This document shows positions 29,479 to 38,281 of a stretch of 64,000 nucleotides of DNA, piece after piece; within the stretch, counting starts at the first letter, position 1; every line of letters starts with the position of its first letter. A program made the translations under genes and the position numbers. Location: positions 124,001 through 188,000 of the forward strand of contig NZ_CP048411.1 in NCBI RefSeq assembly GCF_019355055.1, written 5' to 3'. Source of the DNA: Pseudomonas sp. MTM4 (GTDB lineage Bacteria > Pseudomonadota > Gammaproteobacteria > Pseudomonadales > Pseudomonadaceae). The notes below the pieces were generated by a model, which worked only from the letters and a program-made list of their open reading frames with translations, did no database searches and had not been told where the DNA came from.

Positions 29479-31260
29479 TCAGCGGTCCACGTCGGCCATA
29501 ACGAAATCGATGCTGCCCAGGTAGGCGATCAGGTCCGGAATCATGCTGCCGCGAATCACCGAGGGGATCTGCTGCAGATGCGGGAAGCTGGGCGTGCGGA
29601 TGCGCGTGCGATAGCTCATGGTGCTGCCGTCGCTGGTCAGGTAGTAGCTGTTGATGCCCTTGGTCGCTTCGATCATCTGGAAGCTCTCGTTGGCCGGCAT
29701 CACTGGACCCCAGGAGACCTGCAGGAAGTGCGTGATCAGCGTTTCGATGTGCTCCAGCGTGCGCTCTTTCGGCGGCGGCGTGGTCAGCGGGTGGTCGGCT
29801 TTGTAGGGGCCTTCGGGCATGTGCTTGAGGCACTGCTCGATGATCTTCAGGCTCTCGCGCATCTCGCCCATCTTCACCATGCAGCGGTCATAGGCGTCGC
29901 CATTGACCGCCAGCGGCACTTCGAAATCGAAATGCTGATAGCCGGAGTAGGGGCGTGCCTTGCGAATGTCGAAGTCGCAGCCGGTGGCGCGCAGGCCGGC
30001 GCCGGTGGTGCCCCATTCCAGCGCTTCCTTGGTGTTGTAGGCGGCGACGCCCTTGGTGCGGCCGATGAGAATGCTGTTCTTCAGTGCGGCCTTTTCGTAC
30101 TCATTGAGACGCTTGGGCATCCAATCGAGGAATTCGCGCACCAGCTTGTCCCAGCCGCGTGGCAGGTCGTGAGCGACGCCGCCGATGCGGTACCAGGCCG
30201 GGTGCATGCGGAAACCGGTGATGGCCTCGATGACCTTGTAGGCGCGCTGGCGGTCGGTGAAGGTAAAGAACACCGGCGTCATGGCGCCGACGTCTTGGAT
30301 GTAGGTGCCGAGATAGAGCAGGTGGTTCTGGATGCGGAAGAACTCGGCCATCATCACGCGGATGAAGTCGACGCGCGACGGCACGGTGATCCCGGCCAGT
30401 TTCTCCACCGCCAGCACGTAAGGCAGGTTGTTCATCACCCCGCCGAGGTAGTCGATGCGGTCGGTGTAGGGGATGAAGCTGTGCCAGCTCTGGCGCTCGG
30501 CCATCTTCTCGGCGCCGCGATGGTGGTAGCCGATCTCCGGCACGCAATCGAGGATTTCCTCGCCATCGAGCTGCAGGATGATGCGGAAGGCACCGTGGGC
30601 CGAGGGGTGGTTCGGGCCGAGGTTGAGGAACATGTAGTCCTCGTGCTCGCTGTGGCGCTGCATGCCCCAGTCTTCGGGCTTGAAGCGCAGGGCTTCCTGC
30701 TCCAGATCCTGCTTGGCCGCGTTCAGGCTGTAGGGGTCGAACTCGGTGGCGCGCGCCGGGTAATCCTTGCGCAGCGGATGACCTTCCCAGGTCGGCGGCA
30801 TCAGCATGCGGGTGAGGAAGGGGTGGCCGGCGAAGGTGATGCCGAACATGTCCCAGATCTCGCGCTCGTACCAGTTGGCGTTGGGCCAGATGGAGACAGC
30901 GGTGGGCAGGTTCATGTCGCCTTCGCGCAGTGCGACCTTGATCATCACGTCGCTGTTACGTTCCAGCGACATGAGGTGATAGAAGACGCTGAAATCGGCG
31001 GCAGGCAGGCCCCGGCGCTGGGTGCGCAAGCGCTCGTCGGTGGCGCTCAGGTCGTAGAGCATCACGTAGGGCTTGCTGACCTGGCGCAGGAAGCTCAGCA
31101 CCTCGATGAGCTTTTCGCGAGGCACCCAGAGCACCGGCATGCCAGTGAGGCTGGGTTGCAGCGTGAAGGTCTCGGCGCCGAAGCGCGCGTTCAGTTCGAC
31201 GACGATATCCTGGTCGTCAGCCTTGTAGGGCGGGATGTACAGAGCATTGCCTGCAGTCAT
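29479..31260 (-). CDS. nuoC: NADH-quinone oxidoreductase fused subunit C/D
   Basis: 593 residues. The first 180 or so are NuoC ([36 protein letters not shown]). The rest is NuoD, the 49-kDa quinone-site subunit ([50 protein letters not shown]). Fusion of C and D is normal in gammaproteobacteria. The final residues ([10 protein letters not shown]) match the usual end, so the gene is intact. Confidence 0.98.
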   Translation of the reverse strand: MTAGNALYIPPYKADDQDIVVELNARFGAETFTLQPSLTGMPVLWVPREKLIEVLSFLRQVSKPYVMLYDLSATDERLRTQRRGLPAADFSVFYHLMSLERNSDVMIKVALREGDMNLPTAVSIWPNANWYEREIWDMFGITFAGHPFLTRMLMPPTWEGHPLRKDYPARATEFDPYSLNAAKQDLEQEALRFKPEDWGMQRHSEHEDYMFLNLGPNHPSAHGAFRIILQLDGEEILDCVPEIGYHHRGAEKMAERQSWHSFIPYTDRIDYLGGVMNNLPYVLAVEKLAGITVPSRVDFIRVMMAEFFRIQNHLLYLGTYIQDVGAMTPVFFTFTDRQRAYKVIEAITGFRMHPAWYRIGGVAHDLPRGWDKLVREFLDWMPKRLNEYEKAALKNSILIGRTKGVAAYNTKEALEWGTTGAGLRATGCDFDIRKARPYSGYQHFDFEVPLAVNGDAYDRCMVKMGEMRESLKIIEQCLKHMPEGPYKADHPLTTPPPKERTLEHIETLITHFLQVSWGPVMPANESFQMIEATKGINSYYLTSDGSTMSYRTRIRTPSFPHLQQIPSVIRGSMIPDLIAYLGSIDFVMADVDR

Positions 31261-31324
31261 GATCTCGGTCGCTTTCGGTCAACGTTTGGGTGTGCGGAGG
31301 CCTTCCGGTCGGGAAAGCCGGAAT

Positions 31325-31999
31325 TCACACGTCGTCGGGGCTGCGCAGGTTGGTGACCTGGATACGCTGTTCGCGTCGCTGTTCTTTCTGCGACGGCATC
31401 TCGGCGCGATAGACGCCTTGATCACCGACGACCCAGGAAAGCGGGCGACGCTCCTTGCCGATGGATTCCTGCAGCAGTTGCAAGCCTTGCAGGAACGCCT
31501 CGGGGCGGGGCGGGCAGCCGGGTATGTACACGTCCACGGGGAGGAACTTGTCCACGCCCTGAACGACCGAGTAGATGTCGTACATACCACCGGAGTTGGC
31601 GCACGAACCCATGGAGATGACCCACTTGGGTTCGAGCATTTGCTCGTAAAGGCGCTGGATGATGGGCGCCATCTTGATGAAGCAGGTACCGGCAATGACC
31701 ATGAAGTCGGCCTGGCGCGGTGAAGCGCGAATTACTTCGGCACCGAAGCGGGCGATGTCATGAGGCGCGGTGAAGGCAGTGGTCATCTCCACATAGCAGC
31801 ACGACAGGCCGAAGTTGTACGGCCAGAGGGAATTCTTGCGCCCCCAGTTGACCGCGCCACTTAGCACGTCTTCCAGCTTGCCCATGTAGATGTTGCGATG
31901 AACCTGGTCTTCTAATGGATCGGCAACAGTCTCCTGCTGGCCGATCGGATAACGGTCATTGACCGCATCCGGATCGATCCGGGTAAGTTTGTATTGCAT
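31325..31999 (-). CDS. nuoB: NADH-quinone oxidoreductase subunit B
   Basis: 224 residues. It carries the terminal [4Fe-4S] cluster N2 next to the quinone: tandem cysteines in [11 protein letters not shown], then [12 protein letters not shown] and [11 protein letters not shown]. It lies 10 bases after nuoA and 64 bases before nuoCD. Confidence 0.98.
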   Translation of the reverse strand: MQYKLTRIDPDAVNDRYPIGQQETVADPLEDQVHRNIYMGKLEDVLSGAVNWGRKNSLWPYNFGLSCCYVEMTTAFTAPHDIARFGAEVIRASPRQADFMVIAGTCFIKMAPIIQRLYEQMLEPKWVISMGSCANSGGMYDIYSVVQGVDKFLPVDVYIPGCPPRPEAFLQGLQLLQESIGKERRPLSWVVGDQGVYRAEMPSQKEQRREQRIQVTNLRSPDDV

Positions 32000-32009
32000 G
32001 TGAAGAGCC

Positions 32010-32417
32010 TCATTGTTTTAGCTTCGCCTGTCGCTCGCGACGGCTGGATGGCGCCCAATCGAGCGCACCCACCCGCCAAAGGTAGACAAGACCCGCCAAC
32101 AGAATTGCTATGAATACGGTAGCTTCAATGAGGCCCGCCCAGCCGCTTTCGCGCACCGAGACAGCCCAGGCAAAGAGATAAAGGGCTTCAACGTCGAAGA
32201 TCACGAAGAGCATCGCGACCAGATAGAATTTTGCGGAGAAACGCAGCCGTGCGTTGCCCGTGGGCAGAATGCCGGACTCGAAAGGTTCGTTCTTGGCGCG
32301 GCCCCAGGCTTTGCTGCCGAGGAGGCTGGATACGCCAAGCATGAATGCGCATAGCGCGATAACGCCGAGAACAAATACAGCGAAGCCCCAATTATGGGAC
32401 AGGGATACATCAGGCAT
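32010..32417 (-). CDS. nuoA: NADH-quinone oxidoreductase subunit A
   Basis: 135 residues with three membrane helices. [16 protein letters not shown] sequence ([42 protein letters not shown]) is the conserved loop and helix with acidic residues near the quinone channel. It is the first gene of the 13-gene operon; the 259-base upstream gap should carry the promoter. Confidence 0.97.
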   Translation of the reverse strand: MPDVSLSHNWGFAVFVLGVIALCAFMLGVSSLLGSKAWGRAKNEPFESGILPTGNARLRFSAKFYLVAMLFVIFDVEALYLFAWAVSVRESGWAGLIEATVFIAILLAGLVYLWRVGALDWAPSSRRERQAKLKQ

Positions 32418-32524
32418 GCCGGGCTCCTTAGCGGAACGGCTTTATTATGTCCAGCTTGCGACAGCGACCAAGCGTCGCAACCCCTAATGGCCGGGCATTC
32501 TATGCCTACCTAAAGTTTAAGTAC

Positions 32525-32543
32525 ATGTTTCTACATGAAACAT
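32525..32543. promoter_or_regulatory. Perfect inverted repeat upstream of nuoA
   Basis: ATGTTTC (32525-32531), a five-base spacer TACAT, and GAAACAT (32537-32543) form a perfect 7-5-7 palindrome about 110 bases before the nuoA ATG. The local sequence is AT-rich compared with the surroundings, as expected of a promoter region; a possible -10 (TAGAAT on the minus strand) lies some 30 bases closer to nuoA. It has the form of a dimeric regulator site but does not match the FNR/Anr consensus. Confidence 0.5.
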
Positions 32544-32676
32544 ATTGAAGTATTTCCCGTATTTCATTGATGGCTTCGATTGTTGTATGCCGCTAGACGG
32601 CGTCGAGCCTGGCCTTGCATAGGTGAATAGCCGGCTGTCGCAAAACTTGGGTTAGTCGGCAATTCATCCTGTTCGT

Positions 32677-33414
32677 TCAGGCTACACGGTCACCGGACAT
32701 GGTCTGCGCGTGCGCGGCGACCTGACCGATCACCAGGATCGCCGGACTCTTCAGCTGAAAGGCCAGGGCATCGCGGCACATGTCCGCCAGGCTGGAGCGG
32801 CATTCACGTTGCTGCGTAAGGGAGGCATTTTCGATCATCGCGACGGCGGTCCACGCCGGCAGACCGCCTTCGATCAGGCCGGCCTGTACCTGATGCAGGC
32901 TGCTGACGCCCATGTAGACGACCAATGTCGTGCCGGTTTTCGCCAGCGCGTGCCATTCGGGACTGCTGCCATCCAGCGTATGTGCTGTAACCAAGGTAAC
33001 GCCACGGGCGACGCCGCGATGGGTCAGCGAAATACCGCACTGAGTTGCGCCGGCAAGGCCTGCGGTTATGCCATTGACGATCTCCACTTCGACGCCACGC
33101 TGCGCCAGCCATTCCGCTTCTTCACCGCCACGTCCGAAAATGCACGGATCGCCGCCTTTCAGGCGCACCACACACTTGCCCTGGCGTGCGTAGCGCAACA
33201 TCAATCTATGGATGAAGACCTGCGGCGTCGAGCGGCAGCCGCCGCGCTTGCCCACCGGGATCACCCGCGCGTTCGGGCAGTGTTCGAGCACGGCGGGATT
33301 GACCAAGTCGTCGATCAGTACTACCTGCGCCTCGCCCATGGCCCGCACGGCCTTGAGCGTCAATAGTTCCGGATCACCGGGACCTGCTCCCACCAGCCAT
33401 ACTTTTGCGCTCAT
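32677..33414 (-). CDS. cobA: Uroporphyrinogen-III C-methyltransferase
   Basis: 245 residues. It methylates uroporphyrinogen III at C2 and C7 with S-adenosylmethionine to give precorrin-2, the branch point to siroheme and cobalamin. VGAGPGDPELLTLKA is the SUMT signature start, LVNPAVLEHC follows, and VVRLKGGDPCIFGRGGEE and GITAGLAG complete it. It is a stand-alone SUMT without the CysG dehydrogenase/ferrochelatase part. ATG 33414 has GAGAGG upstream. It follows the nitrate reductase gene after 73 bases, so it should be cotranscribed to supply siroheme. Confidence 0.93.
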   Translation of the reverse strand: MSAKVWLVGAGPGDPELLTLKAVRAMGEAQVVLIDDLVNPAVLEHCPNARVIPVGKRGGCRSTPQVFIHRLMLRYARQGKCVVRLKGGDPCIFGRGGEEAEWLAQRGVEVEIVNGITAGLAGATQCGISLTHRGVARGVTLVTAHTLDGSSPEWHALAKTGTTLVVYMGVSSLHQVQAGLIEGGLPAWTAVAMIENASLTQQRECRSSLADMCRDALAFQLKSPAILVIGQVAAHAQTMSGDRVA

Positions 33415-33487
33415 GTGTCTACCTCTCATGCTGCTTCGATCATGCTGACGATGCGCTATGCATCGCTTGTTCCGTCATCGATGTCGT

Positions 33488-36184
33488 TCAGGCCATCGTT
33501 GGCTGTTTCATCAGCAGTCGCCTGATTTCCGGTACGCAGGAACCACAGCTGGTCCCACAGCCCAGTTCACGCTTCAAACCATCCAGATCCAGGCCCCGCT
33601 CCATTCCCGCACAGACCGCGTCATGGCTGATGTTCATGCAGTTGCACAGAATCTTGCTGACGCGCATATCACTGCCAGGCGGCGTGCTTAGCGGGGCCAG
33701 TAACCAGCGGCGCAGCGCCGGATCGGCCTTGCCGTCGTGCCAGAGCTGCTTCAGCCAGTGGCGTGCGGCGGTTTCGCCGGACAAGCTGAGCGCGACGATG
33801 CGGCCGTCTTCGATGCGCACCCGTTTGCCAACCCTGCGGCGCGGGTCGTCGTAGATCAGTACCGGACCTTCATCCAGTCGCAGCAAATGATTGAGCTGCG
33901 CCAGTAACGCTGTGCTCGGCGCCTCGCTACCAGCGGCGCGGATCACCAACGCTGCCTGGTCCCGCCCGGCAAGGCTGAAACTGGCGTAGGCGAACCCTTC
34001 GAACAATGGGCGCAGCGCCTCGAAACGTTGCTGCACCGAGCCTTCGACGAGGGCGAAGAACTGCCAGGGCAGCTCGATCTTCTCCACCTCGACACCGGCA
34101 TGCTTGAGTTCGGGTTGCTTCGAAATCGGGTCGAATGCCGGCAACGTGAGCCGGTTGACGCCCAACCCATTGAGGAAGCGATCACCCCAATGCATGGGCA
34201 TGAAGACCTGGCCAGGGCGCAGGCTGTCGTCCTCGCGTACCGGCAACAGCAGCTCGCCACGGCGGCTGCGGACCTTGACCAGTTGGCCATCGAGCAGTAG
34301 GCGGCTACGCATGTCCTCGGCGCTCATGCTCAGCAGCGCTTCTTCGACATGGCCGAACAGGCGCGCGGCGGTGCCGGTGCGGCTCATGCCATGCCAGTGA
34401 TCGCGAAGCCGACCTGTGTTCAGCGTCAGCGGGAATTGGGTTTCGCGTTTCTCCTTCGGCGCCTGATAGTGCTCAGCGATAAAGCGTGCGCGGCCGTTAT
34501 CGGTCGGAAACACGCTGTCGCCGTAGAGCCGCGGCGTGCCTCGCTGGCTGCCGGCAGGGAAGGGCCATTGCTGTGGGCCGAGCTGGTCAATCACCGCGTG
34601 ACTAAGACCGGACAGGTCCAGGTCACGGCCCTGGGTGAGCAATTTGTATTCCTCGAACAGCGCGGCGGCGGTGTCGAACGCGAACAGGCTGGCTTGACCG
34701 GGGCGCATCAGGCTTTCCAGCCGGCGAGCAAAATCACAGGTGATCGACCAATCGGTGCGCGCCTCGCCCGGTGCGGGAATGGCGCGTCGCACATGGCTGA
34801 CGCGGCGCTCGGAGTTGGTTACGGTGCCGTCCTTTTCGCCCCAGCCGGCGGCGGGCAGCAGCAGGTCGGCGTAGCGGCAGGTCTCGGTGGTGAAAAAAGC
34901 TTCCTGGACGACCACGAAAGGGCACGCCGCCAGCGCTTGATGAATGCTCTGCTGATCAGGCATCGACTGCGCGGGATTGGTGCAGGCGATCCACAGCGCC
35001 TTGACCTTGCCGCTGCGTACGGCATCGAACAGTTCGATGGCAGACAGGCCCGGCGCTTCAGGCAGCGCAGGGATGTTCCAGTAATTAGCGACTTCGGCAC
35101 GATGCCCCGCGTTGCCCGATTCACGATGGCCTGGCAACAGGTTGGACAGGCTGCCGGTTTCGCGTCCGCCCATGGCGTTGGGCTGGCCAGTCAGCGAGAA
35201 GGGCCCGGCGCCGGATTTGCCAATCTGGCCGGTAGCCAGGTGCAAATTGATCAGCGCGCTGTTCTTGGCGCTGCCGGATGTCGACTGGTTCACGCCCATG
35301 CACCAGAGCGACAGAAAGCTAGGCGCGCTACCAATCAAACGAGCACAAATCTGCAGATCTTCGGTGCTGATGCCGCACAGGTCCGCGACCCTGGCCGGAC
35401 TGTATTCACGCACCATGTCCCCGAGTTCGTCGAAGCCATCGGTGTGGGCCTCGATAAAGTTCCGGTCGACCCAGCCCTCGCACAGGAGTAGGTGCAGAAT
35501 GCCGTGGAACAGCGCGACATCGCTGCCGGGTAGGATCGCCAGGTGCAGGTCGGCCAGGTCGCAGGTGTCGGTGCGTCGCGGGTCGACCACGATGACTTTC
35601 ATCTCTGGTCGCTTCGCCTTGGCTTCTTCCAGACGGCGAAACAGCACCGGGTGGGCATAGGCCATGTTGCTACCGACGATCAGCAAACAGTCGCTTTGTT
35701 CGATGTCTTCGTAGCTGCACGGTGGCGCGTCGGCACCGAGGCTGCGCTTGTAACCGGCCACGGCGGACGACATGCACAGGCGCGAGTTGGAGTCGATATT
35801 GTTGGTGCCGACCAGCGCGCGGGCGAGCTTGTTGAACGCATAGTAATCCTCGGTCAGCAACTGACCGGAGATGTAGAAGGCGACGCTGTCCGGGCCGTGT
35901 TTGGCAATCGTCTCGGCGAATACATGAGCGGCATGGTCGAGCGCGCTGTCCCAGCCGGTGCGGGCACGGGCCAGGCCCTTGCTCAGGCGCAGCTCGGGGT
36001 AGAGCGCGCGGGCGTCGAGATCACCGGTCAGGTGCAAGGTCGATCCCTTGCTGCACAGCTTGCCGAAGTTGGCTGGATGATTCGGGTCGCCAGCGACGTC
36101 GAGGATGCGCTCGCCGTCGTGTTCGATCAGCACGCCGCAGCCGACGCCGCAGTAGCAGCAGGTGGAGGCGGTGGTTTGGCGCAT
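33488..36184 (-). CDS. nasA: Assimilatory nitrate reductase, molybdopterin catalytic subunit
   Basis: 898 residues, cytosolic. C9-x2-C12-x3-C16 and C44 bind the N-terminal [4Fe-4S] cluster. The molybdopterin core follows (NSRLCMSSAVAGYKRSLGADAP with the Mo-ligand cysteine, MGVNQSTSGSAKNSALINLHLATGQIGKSG). The C-terminus has an extra BFD-like [2Fe-2S] domain with C847, C849, C880 and C883, as in the Klebsiella-type NasA. It reduces nitrate to nitrite for nitrogen assimilation; there is no Tat signal, which fits a cytoplasmic enzyme. Start ATG 36184 has AGGAGAG six bases upstream. The same enzyme is called NasC in some species. Confidence 0.93.
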   Translation of the reverse strand: MRQTTASTCCYCGVGCGVLIEHDGERILDVAGDPNHPANFGKLCSKGSTLHLTGDLDARALYPELRLSKGLARARTGWDSALDHAAHVFAETIAKHGPDSVAFYISGQLLTEDYYAFNKLARALVGTNNIDSNSRLCMSSAVAGYKRSLGADAPPCSYEDIEQSDCLLIVGSNMAYAHPVLFRRLEEAKAKRPEMKVIVVDPRRTDTCDLADLHLAILPGSDVALFHGILHLLLCEGWVDRNFIEAHTDGFDELGDMVREYSPARVADLCGISTEDLQICARLIGSAPSFLSLWCMGVNQSTSGSAKNSALINLHLATGQIGKSGAGPFSLTGQPNAMGGRETGSLSNLLPGHRESGNAGHRAEVANYWNIPALPEAPGLSAIELFDAVRSGKVKALWIACTNPAQSMPDQQSIHQALAACPFVVVQEAFFTTETCRYADLLLPAAGWGEKDGTVTNSERRVSHVRRAIPAPGEARTDWSITCDFARRLESLMRPGQASLFAFDTAAALFEEYKLLTQGRDLDLSGLSHAVIDQLGPQQWPFPAGSQRGTPRLYGDSVFPTDNGRARFIAEHYQAPKEKRETQFPLTLNTGRLRDHWHGMSRTGTAARLFGHVEEALLSMSAEDMRSRLLLDGQLVKVRSRRGELLLPVREDDSLRPGQVFMPMHWGDRFLNGLGVNRLTLPAFDPISKQPELKHAGVEVEKIELPWQFFALVEGSVQQRFEALRPLFEGFAYASFSLAGRDQAALVIRAAGSEAPSTALLAQLNHLLRLDEGPVLIYDDPRRRVGKRVRIEDGRIVALSLSGETAARHWLKQLWHDGKADPALRRWLLAPLSTPPGSDMRVSKILCNCMNISHDAVCAGMERGLDLDGLKRELGCGTSCGSCVPEIRRLLMKQPTMA

Positions 36185-36219
36185 GGCGTTCTCTCCTGAC
36201 TCGGTGGGACAGTGCGCCG

Positions 36220-37509
36220 TCAGGCGCATTCGGTTGCGCTATCCGTTGAAAGCCGAACGGCGCCGGATTCGCTACCGTTGCGCGGGGCATTAGCCCCAAC
36301 GCCCGAGTCGGGGCCGAACATCAAGCAATCCCGAATATCACTGACGTTCTGACTCTCGCGTACCTGGCGTAAATACCAGCCGGCATCGGAGGTGTCGCCG
36401 TACAGGCAGGCGCCGACGAGGACGTCGTCCTTGATCACTAGTTTCTTGTAGACGCCGCCGATGGGGTCGGAGAGTGTGATGGTCTCGGTGCCTTCACCGC
36501 CGATGAAATCACCGGCGGAGAACAGGTCGATTCCGGTGACCTTCAGCTTGGTCGACGTCACCGAGCCCGGGTAACGGGAGAAGCCCAGCATCGCCAGGTG
36601 ATTGGCGCAGACCTGGGCCTGTTCGAACAAGGGTGCGACCAGCCCATAGGCGGTGCCCCGATGGCTGGCGCATTCGCCGACGGCATAGATGCGAGGGTCG
36701 TAGGTCTGCAGGGTGTCGCTGACGAGAATGCCGCGGTTGCAGGGGATTCCGGCCTGCTCCGCCAGCGCGCTATTGGGGCGGATGCCGGCGGCCATGACCA
36801 CCAGATCGGCGTCGATCAGCTCGCCGTCGGTGAAGCGTACGGCCTGGACCCGGCCCTGATCGTTGCCGATCAGTTCGGCGGTCTGCTTGTTCATCCTGAA
36901 GGTCAGGCCGCGGGCTTGCAGCGCGTTCTGCAGCAAGGTGCCGGCGCTCTGGTCGAGCTGGCGCTCCATTGGCCATTCGCCGAGGTGCACTACGGTCACC
37001 TGCATGCCGCGCAGCTTCAGGCCGTTGGCCGCTTCCAGCCCAAGCAACCCGCCACCGATCACCGCAGCGTGTTTATGGTTCCTGGCGGCGTCCAGCATCG
37101 CCTGGGTGTCGGCGATATCGCGATAGCCGATCACCCCGTCCAGCCGGTTACCGGGAATCGGCAGGATTAACGGTGTCGAACCGGTGGCGATGAGCAGGCG
37201 GTCATACTCGGCTTCGCTGCCGTCTTCGGCTATGACCCGACGCCTGATCCGGTCGATCTGAATCACCTTACGGTTGAGTAACAGGCGGATGCCGTTCTTC
37301 GCATACCAGTCGAGGTCGTTGAGCACGATCTCCTCGAAGGTCTGCTCGCCGGCCAATACGGGCGAAAGCAGGATACGGTTGTAATTGGGATGGGGCTCGG
37401 CACCGAATACCGTGATGTCGTAGAGATCGGGGGCGAGCTTGAGCAGTTCCTCCAGGGTACGAACCCCGGCCATGCCATTGCCGATCATTACGAGTCTGAG
37501 TTTTTTCAT
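36220..37509 (-). CDS. FAD/NAD(P)H electron-transfer subunit of nitrate reductase (NirB N-terminal-like)
   Basis: 429 residues. The FAD site GxGxxG is at 10-15 and the NAD(P)H site GGGLLG at 152-157; MAAGIRPNSALAEQAG and YAVGECASHRG complete the flavoprotein fold. It resembles the N-terminal third to half of NADH nitrite reductase NirB. It lacks the BFD [2Fe-2S] and siroheme/[4Fe-4S] domains, and no frameshifted remnant follows: the next frame is the nitrate reductase, 35 bases on. This architecture fits the small electron-transfer subunit (Klebsiella NasC, Bacillus NasB). It is first in the unit nas reductase-nitrate reductase-cobA, behind a sigma-54 promoter and antitermination leader. Confidence 0.87.
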   Translation of the reverse strand: MKKLRLVMIGNGMAGVRTLEELLKLAPDLYDITVFGAEPHPNYNRILLSPVLAGEQTFEEIVLNDLDWYAKNGIRLLLNRKVIQIDRIRRRVIAEDGSEAEYDRLLIATGSTPLILPIPGNRLDGVIGYRDIADTQAMLDAARNHKHAAVIGGGLLGLEAANGLKLRGMQVTVVHLGEWPMERQLDQSAGTLLQNALQARGLTFRMNKQTAELIGNDQGRVQAVRFTDGELIDADLVVMAAGIRPNSALAEQAGIPCNRGILVSDTLQTYDPRIYAVGECASHRGTAYGLVAPLFEQAQVCANHLAMLGFSRYPGSVTSTKLKVTGIDLFSAGDFIGGEGTETITLSDPIGGVYKKLVIKDDVLVGACLYGDTSDAGWYLRQVRESQNVSDIRDCLMFGPDSGVGANAPRNGSESGAVRLSTDSATECA

Positions 37510-37539
37510 ACCGTTCTCCGCGCGGGCTGGGCGTCAACG

Positions 37540-37579
37540 AAAAAGGCGCCCCCACCAGTTACCCGGTGAGGACGCCTTT
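37540..37579 (-). terminator. Leader terminator in front of the nitrate reductase operon
   Basis: On the minus strand AAAGGCG and CGCCTTTTT form the outer stem, with TCACC and GGTG paired inside. The run of T residues ends about 30 bases before the start codon of the first gene. A terminator placed inside a leader, before rather than after a gene, implies transcription attenuation, and the window encodes the ANTAR antiterminator NasT. Confidence 0.85.
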
Positions 37580-37599
37580 GTCCTTGTTCCGTATTCGGA

Positions 37600-37627
37600 G
37601 CCCGGCCCTCCACATTGAAGACCCGGC
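37600..37627 (-). promoter_or_regulatory. ANTAR-type hexaloop hairpin in the nitrate reductase leader
   Basis: On the minus strand GUCUUC and GAGGGC pair through six base pairs and close the six-base loop AAUGUG, with A at position 1 and G at position 4 as required for ANTAR target RNA. The stem extends by five further positions with one mismatch (GCCGG with CGGGC). It lies between the sigma-54 promoter and the leader terminator. Confidence 0.75.
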
Positions 37628-37646
37628 TTGATGTTGCTCCTGACAA

Positions 37647-37662
37647 TGCAGGGGCTGTGCCA
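37647..37662 (-). promoter_or_regulatory. Sigma-54 promoter of the nitrate reductase operon
   Basis: Minus-strand TGGCACAGCCCCTGCA has the GG at -24 and GC at -12 with ten bases between them, and TGGCAC is an exact match to the -24 half. Transcription would begin near 37635 and give a leader of about 125 bases that contains the hexaloop hairpin and terminator. Confidence 0.75.
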
Positions 37663-37726
37663 ATCCTGTGTTCGCTTGTTTTCCGGCGCTTCGCGTCAGC
37701 GAGGGGAATGCTGAGGCGGTGTTTTT

Positions 37727-37741
37727 GCACCGCTATGATGC
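37727..37741 (-). promoter_or_regulatory. Candidate NtrC binding site
   Basis: GCACC-N5-GATGC matches nine of ten bases of the palindromic NtrC half sites GCACC-N5-GGTGC. It lies about 65-80 bases upstream of the sigma-54 promoter, a suitable enhancer distance. A further TGGTGC half site is at 37757-37762. Confidence 0.45.
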
Positions 37742-37762
37742 GCGCCGTGCAGCACTGGTGCA

Positions 37763-37957
37763 GCCAAACTGCCTAGCACGCGGAAAATTCGCCGTTGACA
37801 GCACCCGTGCCGCTTTTTATTGTTTCGCCTCATGCGCCGATTTAGTCAGCTACTTGCGGGGCGCCTGGAGCCGAAGGCTTCGAAATACCGCTAAAGCGCT
37901 GGTTCGGTGTCGCCTCCCACCGCTGCCCAGCGGAATCCTCGAGGCGGGATATCTTTC
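37763..37957. other. Remainder of the gap between the nitrate reductase unit and the 103-residue gene
   Basis: The gap from 37510 to 37957 is 448 bases. Its left part holds the leader, sigma-54 promoter and NtrC-like site; this right part shows no open frame of its own and should hold the promoter of the plus-strand gene at 37958. An AT-rich patch near 37812-37826 is the only promoter-like spot I see. Confidence 0.4.
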
Positions 37958-38269
37958 ATGAATGCATCGCAACGCACCTGTCTACGTTTGGCCCCCATCA
38001 CCAGCGGGCTGGTCCGCAGCAATCCGAAAATTCTCCTTGGCGGTAATCATCAACCGTCGCTGTTGCGCTATCTGGACGGTTGGCCAAAGCGCTGGGGAAA
38101 GCCGCGCGCTTTTCTCGTTCAGTTCACAGGTGCTGATGAATCGCTGGCGCATTTCGCCACGAACAGTTTCGATCTGGCAGTCATTCAGGCGCCGAGCGGC
38201 GAGCGGCTTGAGGAGTGCGTGCGCGAGCTGACGCGTGTCGCGCGCCAAGGCCTGATCGTTCGGCGGTGA
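37958..38269 (+). CDS. Small conserved protein resembling a methyltransferase C-terminal segment
   Basis: 103 residues. ATG 37958 follows GAGGCGGGA with a somewhat long spacing. The C-terminal half, NSFDLAVIQAPSGERLEECVRELTRVARQGLIVRR, resembles the FDLV...L.E..RVL.PGG segment of class I SAM-dependent methyltransferases. The N-terminal half (GLVRSNPKILLGGNHQPSLLRYLDGWPKRWG) lacks a SAM-binding GxGxG. It may be a stand-alone regulatory relic of that fold. It is the only plus-strand gene within the nitrate region and converges with the kinase gene, 12 bases away. Confidence 0.6.
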   Translation: MNASQRTCLRLAPITSGLVRSNPKILLGGNHQPSLLRYLDGWPKRWGKPRAFLVQFTGADESLAHFATNSFDLAVIQAPSGERLEECVRELTRVARQGLIVRR

Positions 38270-38281
38270 GCCGCCAATCGC

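Noticed and set aside
29419..31356. 645-codon open frame on the plus strand opposite nuoCD
   Set aside because: It is a shadow of a GC-rich, strongly conserved minus-strand gene; its translation is low-complexity (His, Ala, Glu, Val repeats) with no domain.
36220..37509. Truncated nirB pseudogene by frameshift
   Set aside because: No siroheme-domain sequence is found in any frame downstream, and the nitrate reductase start follows after 35 bases, so this is a complete short gene rather than a broken one.
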